A DNA stretch of 43,850 bases from assembly GCA_947176535.1 (NCBI GenBank), contig CAMWQU010000021.1, positions 1-43,850 of the forward strand, given 5' to 3'. Below the pieces are notes generated by a model. That model had not been told where the DNA came from, did not search any database, and saw nothing but the letters and a program-made list of their open reading frames with translations. Origin of the DNA: an uncultured Prevotellaceae bacterium. GTDB taxonomy: Bacteria; Bacteroidota; Bacteroidia; Bacteroidales; Bacteroidaceae. Positions 25,305 through 33,900 of the stretch are shown here, piece by piece. Position 1 is the stretch's first letter. Every line of letters begins with the position of its first letter. The position numbers and the translations under genes were made by a program.

Positions 25305-26393
25305 CTATAACTTGAGGAAGATATTGTTCTTATACATGACGCGGAGGATGAGAAACAATATCAGGAAGTTGCCGAACGTAAGCCATACGGCATACCACTC
25401 CCCTAAGATTGGTGCCAGGCCGTAACTCACGGAGGCCACGATGCTGCGAAAATTGACGACTTCGCCAAGCACATAGGCCGTTATCGGATTCATTCCGTAG
25501 ATTTTAAGCCAATCAAGACCACGATGATGTCCTCGGACGTCCACCCACCAGTAAGTCAGTGCCATGAGGGCGGCACACAAGCCCCCGGAATAGAGCGTCA
25601 TAGAGGAAGTCCAGATTCGCTTGATAATCGGTTCCACACAAGAAGCAAGCAGTCCCGCTGCCACTAGAAAGACGGCTGCGAGGGCGAGTATCGCGGCTAC
25701 CCGCTGACGGGGCCGGCCATGCTCGTTTTTCATCAGGTCGCCGGCAAGCGCACCGAGCATCACGGTGGCACCGAAATTGAGTGAACTCCAAATCCACGTA
25801 TAAGTCAGGTCGCCGCGCAGGTCGCCGAGAATCATTCGGTCCACCGCAAAAGCGAAGTTCCCCTGAGGCGAGTAGTCGCCCAACAGCCACATAAACCAAG
25901 AGTAGACCAGCATCAGGCCGACAGTAGCGATAATACGGCCGCGCAGACCGCAGTTAAGCAGAATGACGGCCGCAATAAGGTAACCGACGGCAATGGCCTG
26001 AAGCGTATTGTTGTAGACATAGAACGCATCGGGATTGAAACCGAGCAGATTGCCCTGCACGATCATGCCAAAAAGGAACAGAAGCAGGAAGCGACGCACG
26101 ATACGGCGATAAACCGGCAGACGCGAACCGCTCCCGTCCCTGCGGTAACGGGCCAAACTGAAAGGCATTGCCGCCCCCACCATGAAAAGGAAAAGGGGCA
26201 TTACAAGATCCCAGCACCGGAAGCCTTCCCATACCTCGTGGTCGAGCTGCCGCATAAGGGCATCAAACCACGGCGCACTCCACACCCGACTGACGCTCAC
26301 GAGCACGGGCTGCAGGAAGAGCAGCATGAAGAGGTCGAAGCCACGAAGTATATCGAGCGAGGCCAACCGATTGTTTAATTGGGGAACTGCCAT
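25305..26393 (-). CDS. DUF5009-type membrane acyltransferase (HGSNAT/NagX-like)
   Basis: A 362-residue inner-membrane protein with about nine or ten hydrophobic segments. It begins LASLDILRGFDLFMLLF and has LDHEVWEGFRCWDLVMPLF followed by LFMVGAAMPFS, the start shared by bacterial relatives of heparan-alpha-glucosaminide N-acetyltransferase; the His of LDHEVW could be catalytic. A likely role is acyl transfer onto an amino sugar during glycan import or breakdown. Its start lies 27 bases after the GH105 gene stop, so the two are probably one transcript. Substrate is inference. Confidence 0.8.
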   Translation of the reverse strand: MAVPQLNNRLASLDILRGFDLFMLLFLQPVLVSVSRVWSAPWFDALMRQLDHEVWEGFRCWDLVMPLFLFMVGAAMPFSLARYRRDGSGSRLPVYRRIVRRFLLLFLFGMIVQGNLLGFNPDAFYVYNNTLQAIAVGYLIAAVILLNCGLRGRIIATVGLMLVYSWFMWLLGDYSPQGNFAFAVDRMILGDLRGDLTYTWIWSSLNFGATVMLGALAGDLMKNEHGRPRQRVAAILALAAVFLVAAGLLASCVEPIIKRIWTSSMTLYSGGLCAALMALTYWWVDVRGHHRGLDWLKIYGMNPITAYVLGEVVNFRSIVASVSYGLAPILGEWYAVWLTFGNFLILFLILRVMYKNNIFLKL

Positions 26394-26420
26394 AAGCTAA
26401 AAACGTTGTTCAATCCACGT

Positions 26421-28736
26421 TTATTTTATCTCCACAACCAGCGGCTGACGCAGATTGCGGGCATAGCCCTGCATGAGTGCATCCCAAACCTGCTGGGTGG
26501 GGACATCGTAGCGGCTCCACGCGGTGCCGGTGTAATAGGTGAAAGACGGAGCCGTCCGGGTGATACCTACAACGTGGCCCACTGCCCCACTCTTTTCCTC
26601 CGAAAGAGGCAGATACTTCAGTGCTTTCATTTTTTCCGGGAAAAGCACCCCGATGTAGAGTTGTCCGTTCTGGCCCTGCGGCGTGTCGAGGGCATCGGCA
26701 TAAGTGATGTAACCCTGTTTCTTGTTTATCGTATAGGCCTGAGGCTGACTTTTATGCACGGCAATGCCTGCGCAAACATACTGCGGCAGTTCGTTCTCTG
26801 CGGCATACTTCACCTCGACACGGGCCATGTGCGTACCCTTATCCTGACTGATGAGCCGGCTTTCCCGAATCCCCTGCTGCTCATACATCTGCTGAGACAC
26901 GGTAAAACGCAGAGGGCCATTGTCGAGAATCTCGGCCTTTTCGTACACATCGGGCAAGAGCAGTTTATCGCCTTCCAACAGTGCCGGTGCACCGGCTCCG
27001 AGGGTCTGTCCTACCGTGTAGGCATCCATGCCCTGCCCGCGATTGCGATGATAGGTATAGAGGTCGCGATGCAGTTGTGCCCACTCTCCCCCACGGCCCT
27101 GCCGCTTCAGTTCACTGTTCAGCCCGTAACTGGTAAGCTCACTGTTATACAGGCAGTCCTGAACGGGATAGGTGACATTTTTCGCAAAAGTGTCGAAACC
27201 GGAGACACCCTTGTTGTGCATCTTAGGCCCGTAGAATCGCCACGCATTGCGGTCGTTCTCCCACGTGAGGTCATCCTCACGGTTGGGATAAATACGTCCG
27301 TTCACGTCGAGACGGTAATATTTCGGTTCGCCGGTCACTATCGTGAACGTTGCCGAAGAGTTGGGCGCAACAAAAGCCTGAATGAGCAGACGGCCGTCGT
27401 AGGTGAGCTGATAAGGCTGCTCCACCCGGTCGCCGTCGAGCACGATAAACTGCCGACCACCTCCGATTTGCAGTTTGTCGAACACCTGCCGGGCATCCAG
27501 TTCAACGACATCCTGACGGTTGTCGCCCGTGGGATTCGTCACCGTGACCGTCATCCGGCGGGCCTCTTTGGCAAGGGCCGGTGCCCCCTGCGGAGTGCCG
27601 TAGGAAGCTGTCCCGTCGAGATAACGCACACGCTCACAAGCAGCCAACAGCCATGCGCCCGTACCGAACGGAGCCTGAGAATGATTGTCCACCTTTTTCG
27701 TGGGGTCGGGTTTCTCACCGATGGGCTGCACATAACCGATGGTGCCGTCCTCCTGCAGGGCAGTCTCCATGAGGTACTTCCAGGCCCGCTCTATCGTTCC
27801 GCTATACTTGGCCTTGTCCAGATAGCCATGATTCACACCCCACAACAGACCGTAGCAGAAGAAGGCCGTGCCCGACGTTTCCGGTCCGGGCGCATCTTCC
27901 TCACAAAGCATGGAGCGGCTCCAGTAGCCGTCCGGCCGCTGACAACGGGCCACACCCTCGGCCAACTCCCGGAAACGTTGCACGAAGATGTCGCGTCCCT
28001 TATAATCGGCAGGCATATCGGCCAACACTTTTGCCAGTCCGGCCAGCACCCAGCCGTCTCCCCGGGCCCAGAAGCTCTTGCCTCCGTCGCAAGCCGTCTT
28101 CACCTTCGGCCAAATGTACTTTCCGTCACGGTAATAGAGCTGCGCCTCACTGTCCCACATCAGCGAATCGCTCCAGAGGAAATTTTCGTGCAGTTTGTCG
28201 AGATACTGCATTTCCCCCGTCAGGCGATACATCTTTGTCATCACGGGCATGACCATGTAAAGCGCATCGGCCCACCACCAAAATTTGTTGTCCTGCAGCG
28301 AACACTCATAGCCCATCACTTCCTTGGCCCTCGCCACCTTATAGTCGGCGGGCACAAGGTTGTACATATCCACGTAGGTTTGGAAACAGATTTGCCAGTC
28401 GCCGAAGAGCACGAAATCGTCGCCCTCGCCGTACCACTGGTATTTCCAGTTCCGCCGGTCGTTCGACTTGGCCCCTTTCCACTCGTTATGGCGGCACCAG
28501 CGGTCGCTATACCGGTACCACTCGGTCTTTCCCGTCATCCGGTAGGCCTCCATGTTGCCTGTATAATAGGCGGCATTGTCCCAAAACGCCCTCTGGTAAG
28601 GCGAATGATGCGCCTGCCAAGTGTTATTTACCTTTTCTATGGCCGACAGTACGTCGCGCGAGGTTTCCGCCCCGACGCCGGCCGGCAGCAGCAGTGCCGC
28701 AAAGAGCAAAATGTTTCGAAATGTTTTCATAGTCAT
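26421..28736 (-). CDS. GH105 unsaturated glucuronyl/galacturonyl hydrolase with DUF4861 domain
   Basis: A 771-residue exported protein with a signal peptide ending GVGAE. Residues about 25-400 form the (alpha/alpha)6 barrel of GH88/GH105: NKFWWWADALYMVMPVMTKMY and FWARGDGWVLAGLAKVLADM carry the expected Asp residues, and GTAFFCYGLLWG and FGTGAWLLAACE follow. Residues about 440-765 look like DUF4861, a domain often joined or adjacent to such enzymes (DVYEKAEILDNGPLRFTVSQQ). GH105 enzymes cut unsaturated uronic acids released by polysaccharide lyases, for example from rhamnogalacturonan. No lyase or SusCD pair lies in the window. ATG 28730 is an alternative start. Confidence 0.85.
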   Translation of the reverse strand: MTMKTFRNILLFAALLLPAGVGAETSRDVLSAIEKVNNTWQAHHSPYQRAFWDNAAYYTGNMEAYRMTGKTEWYRYSDRWCRHNEWKGAKSNDRRNWKYQWYGEGDDFVLFGDWQICFQTYVDMYNLVPADYKVARAKEVMGYECSLQDNKFWWWADALYMVMPVMTKMYRLTGEMQYLDKLHENFLWSDSLMWDSEAQLYYRDGKYIWPKVKTACDGGKSFWARGDGWVLAGLAKVLADMPADYKGRDIFVQRFRELAEGVARCQRPDGYWSRSMLCEEDAPGPETSGTAFFCYGLLWGVNHGYLDKAKYSGTIERAWKYLMETALQEDGTIGYVQPIGEKPDPTKKVDNHSQAPFGTGAWLLAACERVRYLDGTASYGTPQGAPALAKEARRMTVTVTNPTGDNRQDVVELDARQVFDKLQIGGGRQFIVLDGDRVEQPYQLTYDGRLLIQAFVAPNSSATFTIVTGEPKYYRLDVNGRIYPNREDDLTWENDRNAWRFYGPKMHNKGVSGFDTFAKNVTYPVQDCLYNSELTSYGLNSELKRQGRGGEWAQLHRDLYTYHRNRGQGMDAYTVGQTLGAGAPALLEGDKLLLPDVYEKAEILDNGPLRFTVSQQMYEQQGIRESRLISQDKGTHMARVEVKYAAENELPQYVCAGIAVHKSQPQAYTINKKQGYITYADALDTPQGQNGQLYIGVLFPEKMKALKYLPLSEEKSGAVGHVVGITRTAPSFTYYTGTAWSRYDVPTQQVWDALMQGYARNLRQPLVVEIK

Positions 28737-28756
28737 TTAATTCGGTTATATCCGCA

Positions 28757-28789
28757 CAAAGATACAAAAATCATTTGCATTCTTCCAAA
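28757..28789 (-). promoter_or_regulatory. promoter of the GH105 gene
   Basis: On the minus strand TTTG (28789-28786), 21 bases, then TATCTTTG (28764-28757), 20 bases before ATG 28736. Confidence 0.75.
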
Positions 28790-28806
28790 CGTTTTGTGCA
28801 ACTTTG
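28774..28806 (+). promoter_or_regulatory. possible distal promoter of the coiled-coil gene
   Basis: TTTG at 28774-28777, 21 bases, then CAACTTTG at 28799-28806, one mismatch from TAnnTTTG. It overlaps the oppositely directed GH105 promoter, so the two would compete. Confidence 0.35.
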
Positions 28807-28859
28807 CCCCGAAATCAGCGAAGTTATACCCGGACGGACACAAAAAGTCACGGATTTCT

Positions 28860-28890
28860 TTTGTCCTACCGTCTGTTTTATGTAACTTTA
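28860..28890 (+). promoter_or_regulatory. promoter of the coiled-coil gene
   Basis: TTTG at 28860-28863, 19 bases, then TAACTTTA at 28883-28890, matching all but the last base of the consensus, 44 bases before ATG 28935. Confidence 0.55.
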
Positions 28891-28934
28891 CGTCGCGAAC
28901 ATACACCTATTTACTATATTAAATTTTAAGAGTT

Positions 28935-29603
28935 ATGAGAAAGCTGAAATTTACGATTGCCGCCGTACTCCTCTGCATGAGCACCGGTGCAATGGCACAG
29001 TCCGATTGGACGTGCAAGGAATGGGTTGCGAACTTCGAGAAAGAAATTGTCCAGTTGAAAGCGGACATTGCCAAGCTGACAGCCGACAGCAAGGCGGACA
29101 AGACGAACAAAGAGCTGCAGCAGCAACTGAAGCAGAAGAAAGAAGACCTGAAAGTGGCGCAGACCAACCTGAAGACGGCCAACACAGCCGTGAAAGACGA
29201 GGCCACGGCTGACAAGGAGATAGAAAAGGCCAAGGCACAGATGAGCAAGACGAATGCACAGCGGGGAAAGGCCGAGGCCAACGTATCGAAAGCGGAAAAA
29301 GCGGTGGTGAAATACGAACAGAAAGTGCAGCAGGCCGAACAGAAAGTAGCCAAGGCACAGCAGAAGGTGGCGGAAGCTCAGCAGAAGATGGAGGCTGCCA
29401 AACAGAACGTAACCAAGGCGCAGGACAACGTGACGAAGGCCGAAGATGCCGTTGCCAAGGCGCGTGCCGTGGTGGACAACATCAACAGCAACCACAGCGT
29501 ACACAGCAATACCATTCAGACCATCGAAGACCGCAAGGCACACATCCGGGCTCAGATTAAGAAGAGCCTCATCCTCCGCGCCGACGGTTCAAGCGGGCGT
29601 TAA
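28935..29603 (+). CDS. secreted heptad-repeat coiled-coil protein
   Basis: A 222-residue exported protein of unknown function. A signal peptide (residues 1-21, ending GAMAQ) is followed by an almost entirely helical Lys/Ala/Gln/Glu-rich chain. From residue 117 to 179 there are nine uninterrupted seven-residue repeats with Val (once Met) at the first position and Ala (once Tyr) at the fourth, such as VQQAEQK and VAKAQQK, giving a tight Val/Ala-core coiled coil. The tail (about 180-222) has Ser/Asn/His residues and ends ADGSSGR. A single Cys lies at residue 27. A periplasmic spacer or oligomerisation role is plausible, nothing more. The last 35 bases overlap the end of the convergent radical SAM gene. 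Confidence 0.8.
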   Translation: MRKLKFTIAAVLLCMSTGAMAQSDWTCKEWVANFEKEIVQLKADIAKLTADSKADKTNKELQQQLKQKKEDLKVAQTNLKTANTAVKDEATADKEIEKAKAQMSKTNAQRGKAEANVSKAEKAVVKYEQKVQQAEQKVAKAQQKVAEAQQKMEAAKQNVTKAQDNVTKAEDAVAKARAVVDNINSNHSVHSNTIQTIEDRKAHIRAQIKKSLILRADGSSGR

Positions 29604-30465
29604 GCAGGTTCGTGAACTCATAGTTCTTCAGTCCCCACCGGGGAGCCACGAGCAAATCGGCGGGCGAGCTGCTGACAAAACGTTCGAGCACCAGCGACTG
29701 AGGCAACAGAGAGATGTAATCGAGAACCAAATCAATATATTCATCGACAGATGGCAGGGGCCAAGGGTGCTCCTGCCATTCTTTTTCCATACGCGTGCCC
29801 CGGATAATCTGCAACTGATGGAGCTTCAGCGTAGTCAGCGGCAGGCGGGCGATGAGCCGGGCCTGACACATCAGTTCGTCGTGTGAGTCGCCGGGCAACC
29901 CCAGTATGACGTGCGCCCCCACCCGTATGCCGCGCTCGGCCGTGCGATGGACAGCCTGCTCCGAATCGGCAAACGTGTGGCCCCGGTTTATCCTCCGCAA
30001 CGTATCGTCGCTGGCACTCTCTATGCCATACTCCACGACGAGGAACGTGCGGCGGTTCAGCTCCTCCAGATAATCCAGCAGCGCATCGGGCATGCAGTCG
30101 GGCCGCGTGGCAATGACAATGCCCACGACACCCTCCACGGACAGTGCCTCCTCATAGAGCCTCCGGCAGTGTTCCACATCCCCGTATGTATTCGTGTAGG
30201 CCTGGAAGTAAGCCAGATAGCGCATATCGGGGTATTTCCGGGCAAAGAATCGTTTGCCCTCCTCCAACTGTTGCGTCACCGTCCGGGCAGGCCGACAGTA
30301 GTCGGGGTTGAACGTATGATTGTTGCAATATGTGCATCCGCCCCGCCCTACCCGGCCGTCGCGGTTCGGGCAGGTGAAACCGGCATTGAGGGAGATTTTC
30401 TGAACCTTCGTCCCCAACTGCTCCCGCAGCCACCGGCCATATTCTATATAAGTATGAACGTCCAT
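29569..30465 (-). CDS. YhcC-type radical SAM protein (TIGR01212-like)
   Basis: A 298-residue radical SAM protein of the YhcC family. The iron-sulfur site is CPNRDGRVGRGGCTYC, the long-spaced Cys pattern shared with Elp3-like enzymes, followed by NNHTFNPDYC. The barrel includes FQAYTNTYG, IATRPDC and YGIESASDDTL, all typical of this family. Function of the family is still unsettled. Start 30465 (MDVHTYIEYG) gives the standard N-terminus; the frame stays open to 30615 only because it runs through the palindromic repeats upstream. MLKIADM at 30483 is an alternative start. Confidence 0.87.
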   Translation of the reverse strand: MDVHTYIEYGRWLREQLGTKVQKISLNAGFTCPNRDGRVGRGGCTYCNNHTFNPDYCRPARTVTQQLEEGKRFFARKYPDMRYLAYFQAYTNTYGDVEHCRRLYEEALSVEGVVGIVIATRPDCMPDALLDYLEELNRRTFLVVEYGIESASDDTLRRINRGHTFADSEQAVHRTAERGIRVGAHVILGLPGDSHDELMCQARLIARLPLTTLKLHQLQIIRGTRMEKEWQEHPWPLPSVDEYIDLVLDYISLLPQSLVLERFVSSSPADLLVAPRWGLKNYEFTNLLNARLNRRRGG

Positions 30466-30537
30466 GTCTGCAATTTTAAGCATTTCCCGCGAGATGTGCA
30501 AGGTTTGACAGCGAAAAAAATATTCACCATCGGCCGG

Positions 30538-30634
30538 CATTCTGTATTCATCGGCCGATGAATGCACATTCACCGTCGATGAACGTATATTCATCGGCGA
30601 CGGACGGCCGTTCATCGACGGTGAATACAGAATG
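30538..30634. repeat. cluster of nested palindromes and inverted repeats
   Basis: Three perfect elements overlap or nest. An 18-base palindrome, ATTCATCGGCCGATGAAT, spans 30546-30563. ATTCACCGTCGATGAACG (30568-30585) pairs with its exact complement at 30609-30626. CATTCTGTATTCA (30538-30550) pairs with 30622-30634. Together the right arm 30610-30634 matches the left arm completely if a 22-base insertion (30551-30572) is removed. Copies of TTCA(T/C)CG recur throughout, beginning near 30523. Confidence 0.8.
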
Positions 30635-30728
30635 TGTTAAAAGACCGTCAGAAACACACGGGCGAGCGGACAGAAATGCCGTACTTCGATGCCGAAAAAA
30701 CAACGGAACGAGAAAAGCCGGAATAAAT

Positions 30729-30759
30729 TTTGCTTTTCGTCTGTTTCGTCGTATCTTTG
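30729..30759 (+). promoter_or_regulatory. nth promoter
   Basis: TTTG at 30729-30732, 19 bases, then TATCTTTG at 30752-30759, 21 bases before the nth start. A full consensus match. Confidence 0.8.
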
Positions 30760-30780
30760 TCCTCCGGAATAGATAAGAAA

Positions 30781-31425
30781 ATGACGAAACGAGAACTTTA
30801 CGAGCAGGTAATTGCCTATTTCCGGGAAGCCATGCCCGAAGCCGAGACGGAACTGCACTACGAAGACACGTTCCAGTTGCTGGTAGCCGTCATTCTGAGC
30901 GCGCAATGCACCGACCGACGCGTGAACATGGTCACTCCGCGCCTGTTTGAGGACTACCCCAACGCCGAGGCCATGGCAGCGGCAGAACCCGAAGTCATCT
31001 TCGACTACATCAGTTCGGTATCGTATCCCAACAACAAGGCGCGCCACTTGGTGGGCATGGCCCGGATGCTGCTTTCCGACTACGGCGGCCAAGTGCCGGA
31101 CACGCTGGAGGAACTGACCAAACTGCCCGGCGTGGGCCGCAAGACGGCAAATGTCGTGCAAAGTGTGGCATTCCGGAAAGCGGCCATGGCCGTGGACACG
31201 CACGTTTTCCGCGTCAGTCACCGCATCGGACTGGTACCCAAGAGCTGCACCACGCCTTATGCCGTGGAGCGCGAACTGACCCGCAACATCCCCGAAGCCC
31301 TCATCCCCAAAGCCCACCACTGGCTTATCCTGCACGGACGGTACGTCTGCCAGGCCCGGAAGCCCAAATGCGAGACCTGCGGATTGCTGGGAATATGCAA
31401 AAGGAGAATAATTACCAAATCTTGA
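30781..31425 (+). CDS. nth: endonuclease III
   Basis: Base-excision-repair DNA glycosylase and AP lyase for oxidised pyrimidines. The 214-residue protein has the helix-hairpin-helix LPGVGRKTANVV with the catalytic Lys (about residue 121), the catalytic Asp in AVDTHVFRV (about 139), and a C-terminal iron-sulfur loop with Cys spacing 6-2-5 (CQARKPKCETCGLLGIC). All key residues are present and length is standard. Start 30781 follows the promoter; the earlier in-frame codon at 30730 lies inside it. Confidence 0.97.
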   Translation: MTKRELYEQVIAYFREAMPEAETELHYEDTFQLLVAVILSAQCTDRRVNMVTPRLFEDYPNAEAMAAAEPEVIFDYISSVSYPNNKARHLVGMARMLLSDYGGQVPDTLEELTKLPGVGRKTANVVQSVAFRKAAMAVDTHVFRVSHRIGLVPKSCTTPYAVERELTRNIPEALIPKAHHWLILHGRYVCQARKPKCETCGLLGICKRRIITKS

Positions 31426-31481
31426 ACGAAGTACACGAATAAAAATCCGGTTGCGGAGTTCGGGATTCGGGATTTTTTCCG

Positions 31482-31489
31482 TATCTTTG
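31482..31489 (+). promoter_or_regulatory. pgk -7 box
   Basis: TATCTTTG matches the consensus, 58 bases before the pgk start. No -33 box at proper spacing is seen. Confidence 0.5.
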
Positions 31490-31547
31490 CACCGAGACGA
31501 AGCAAAACTCAGCAATTAAAATTACATAAACTAAAAACTAAAGTATT

Positions 31548-32816
31548 ATGACGATTAAAGATTTCAACTTTGCCGGTAAGAAAGCCATCGTGCGTGTGGA
31601 CTTCAATGTGCCTCTGAACGAAGCAGGCGTTATCACCGACGACACCCGCATCCGCGGTGCGCTCCCCACGCTGAAGCACATTCTGGAACAGGGCGGCGCA
31701 CTCATCATCATGTCGCACATGGGCAAACCCAAAGGTAAGGTGAACCCCAAACTCTCACTGGGCCAAATCAAGGATGCCGTGGCAGAGGCTCTGGGTGCTC
31801 CCGTACAGTTCGCTCCCGACTGCGCCAAGGCTAAGGAACAGGCCGATGCCCTGAAGCCCGGTGAAGTGCTGCTGCTGGAAAACCTGCGTTACTACCCCGA
31901 AGAGGAGGGCAAGCCCGTGGGTGTGGAGAAAGGTACTCCCGAATATGACGAGGCCAAGAAAGCCATGAAAGAAAGTCAGAAGGAGTTTGCCAAGACACTG
32001 GCTTCTTACGCTGACTGCTACGTGATGGATGCCTTCGGTACCGCTCACCGCAAACATGCCTCTACGGCCGTTATCGCCGACTACTTCGACGCCGACCACA
32101 AGATGCTCGGTTTCCTGATGGAGAAGGAAGTGCAGGCCGTGGACAACGTGCTTTCCAACATCAAGCGCCCCTTCGTAGCCATCATGGGTGGTTCGAAAGT
32201 AAGTTCCAAGATCGGTATCATCGAGAATCTGCTGGGTAAGGTAGACCGCCTCATCCTCTGCGGCGGCATGACTTACACCTTCTCTAAGGCTCACGGCGGC
32301 GAAATCGGCGACAGCATCGTGGAACTCGACAAACTGGACGTTGCTCTGGGCGTTGAGGAACTGGCCAAGAAGAATGGCGTTGAGCTCGTACTGGGCACAG
32401 ACTCCGTTTGCTGCACGGGTTACGACTTCGCTACATTCTCCGTTAAGCCCGGTGCCGAAATCAAGACATTCCCCGCCACGGCCATCGAGGCAGGTTGGGA
32501 CGGTCTGGATGCAGGTCCCGAAAGCCGCGAGAAGTTCGCAAAGGCCATCGAAGGCGCAAAGACAATCCTCTGGAACGGCCCTGCCGGCTGCTTCGAGTGC
32601 GAAGAGTTCACCGCAGGTTCGCGTGCCGTAGGTGAGGCCGTGGCCAAGGCTACTGCCGAGGGTGCATTCTCTCTGGTAGGCGGTGGCGACAGCGTTGCTT
32701 GCGTCCACAAGTTCGGACTGGAAGACAAGGTCAGCTACATCTCTACCGGCGGCGGTGCTCTGCTCGAAGCCATCGAAGGTAAGGTACTCCCCGGCGTTGC
32801 TGCCATCAAAGGCTAA
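31548..32816 (+). CDS. pgk: phosphoglycerate kinase
   Basis: Glycolytic enzyme that transfers phosphate from 1,3-bisphosphoglycerate to ADP. The 422 residues have [10 protein letters not shown] and SHMGKPKGK (substrate-binding Arg/His region) in the N-domain, the hinge [16 protein letters not shown], and the nucleotide-binding [12 protein letters not shown] with [13 protein letters not shown] at the C-terminus. Length is slightly above the 390-400 of most bacteria because of an insert near residues 120-150 ([18 protein letters not shown]), as I recall from Bacteroidetes Pgk. Codon use looks more biased than in neighbours, fitting high expression. Confidence 0.97.
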   Translation: MTIKDFNFAGKKAIVRVDFNVPLNEAGVITDDTRIRGALPTLKHILEQGGALIIMSHMGKPKGKVNPKLSLGQIKDAVAEALGAPVQFAPDCAKAKEQADALKPGEVLLLENLRYYPEEEGKPVGVEKGTPEYDEAKKAMKESQKEFAKTLASYADCYVMDAFGTAHRKHASTAVIADYFDADHKMLGFLMEKEVQAVDNVLSNIKRPFVAIMGGSKVSSKIGIIENLLGKVDRLILCGGMTYTFSKAHGGEIGDSIVELDKLDVALGVEELAKKNGVELVLGTDSVCCTGYDFATFSVKPGAEIKTFPATAIEAGWDGLDAGPESREKFAKAIEGAKTILWNGPAGCFECEEFTAGSRAVGEAVAKATAEGAFSLVGGGDSVACVHKFGLEDKVSYISTGGGALLEAIEGKVLPGVAAIKG

Positions 32817-32840
32817 TACGCTTGATATAAAGTAAAGGAT

Positions 32841-32903
32841 AAATAAAAGGCAAAAGGTGGAAACGATGAAAAGGAACGTCTTCTTACTTTTTGCCTTTTA
32901 TTT
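32841..32903 (+). promoter_or_regulatory. perfect 15-bp hairpin enclosing a start codon
   Basis: AAATAAAAGGCAAAA (32841-32855) pairs exactly with TTTTGCCTTTTATTT (32889-32903); the 33-base loop holds ATG 32866 of the next gene. T-rich sequence follows the second arm. It may be the pgk terminator placed inside the next gene, or a translational control element. Confidence 0.6.
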
Positions 32904-33867
32904 GTTGTTTTTCTGCTCATCGTGCCATCGGGAGACGGAGACTGTCTCTCCCGAAACACTGCTCCGGCAGGATTCTTTGGCACTTCACGTGGCCGTAATG
33001 CCCGTCATGGACTGCCTTCCGCTTTATTACGCCCAGCGGATGGGCTTATTCAGGGAGGCCGGAGTAGACGTCCGACTGCACGAGTATCTTTCGCAGATGG
33101 ACTGCGACACGGCCCTGTTGAGCGGATGGGATGAGGTGGCCTACACGGACATTCCACGCACACTGGAAATGCAGAACGACTCCACGACTCTGCGCATCAT
33201 CATGAGCATGGAGGGAAAACTGAATCTGGTGACGGCACGCACCAAACGCATACGAACGTTGCGTCATCTCGATGAACACATGATTGCCATCGACCGCCTG
33301 AGTACGGCCGATTATCTCAGCGACCGGATTACAGCGCAGGCCGGACTGGAACAGACGGCGATCTATCGGCCGCAAATCAATAACATTCAATTGCGGCGGA
33401 CGATGCTCATGGAACAATTAGTGGATGCCGCTCTGCTGCCCGAGCCCTATGCCACACAGGCGAAACTAAAAGGGAACCGCATATTGTCTTTCGCAGGAAA
33501 CGGGAAGAGTGCCGATTCGCTCCGGAATAGAGTGTCTGACTTCAACGGATTGGCCGTCAGAAAGGAATTGCTTGCCGACACCATGCGTTGCCGGCAGGTG
33601 GAACTGCTCATACAGGTCTACAACAGAAGTATCGACGCACTGAATCAAACACCCGAACGCGACACCCTGAGGAGCATATTCTCCCAACAATACGCCTTGC
33701 CGGCGGAAGTGCTGGATTCCGTCAAACTGCCCGTTTTCCGCAAAGCACAGCTCTGTAAGAAAGAGAATGTGGACGCAGCCTTTTCGTGGCTTATGCAGCG
33801 CGAACGTCGCATTTATCCGGCGGCACGCGACTCCCTGCTTTCCGCCCGTTTCATTTCCGGCCGATAG
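32866..33867 (+). CDS. substrate-binding lipoprotein (NMT1/SsuA-like)
   Basis: A 333-residue lipoprotein with a hydrophobic signal sequence and the lipidation Cys at residue 20 (FFCSSC). The mature part resembles the NMT1/SsuA/TauA class of ABC substrate-binding proteins: HVAVMPVMDCLPLYYAQRMGLFREAGVDVRL at the start of lobe 1, then MIAIDRLSTADYLSDRI and DAALLPEPYATQAKL. No ABC permease or ATPase lies nearby, so it may work with distant subunits or act as a sensor. ATG 32866 is preferred to GTG 32857. The start lies within a hairpin loop, and the TPR gene follows after 33 bases. Confidence 0.72.
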   Translation: MKRNVFLLFAFYLLFFCSSCHRETETVSPETLLRQDSLALHVAVMPVMDCLPLYYAQRMGLFREAGVDVRLHEYLSQMDCDTALLSGWDEVAYTDIPRTLEMQNDSTTLRIIMSMEGKLNLVTARTKRIRTLRHLDEHMIAIDRLSTADYLSDRITAQAGLEQTAIYRPQINNIQLRRTMLMEQLVDAALLPEPYATQAKLKGNRILSFAGNGKSADSLRNRVSDFNGLAVRKELLADTMRCRQVELLIQVYNRSIDALNQTPERDTLRSIFSQQYALPAEVLDSVKLPVFRKAQLCKKENVDAAFSWLMQRERRIYPAARDSLLSARFISGR

Positions 33868-33900
33868 CGGTAAGCCTTTAATCTCCAAACTGACAATCCA

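Larger units (their letters stand above)
30466..30780. other. divergent intergenic region with palindromic repeats
   Basis: A 315-base gap between the YhcC-type gene and nth. It holds the palindrome cluster at 30538-30634 and the nth promoter. No promoter for the leftward gene was recognised. Confidence 0.55.

Noticed and set aside
26379..28922. 847-codon open frame opposite the GH105 gene
   Set aside because: It is a full-length mirror of a well-supported enzyme; its translation has no domain sense and begins and ends at the neighbours' edges.
30466..30615. N-terminal extension of the YhcC-type protein
   Set aside because: These codons are the palindromic repeats read through; the family N-terminus begins at 30465.
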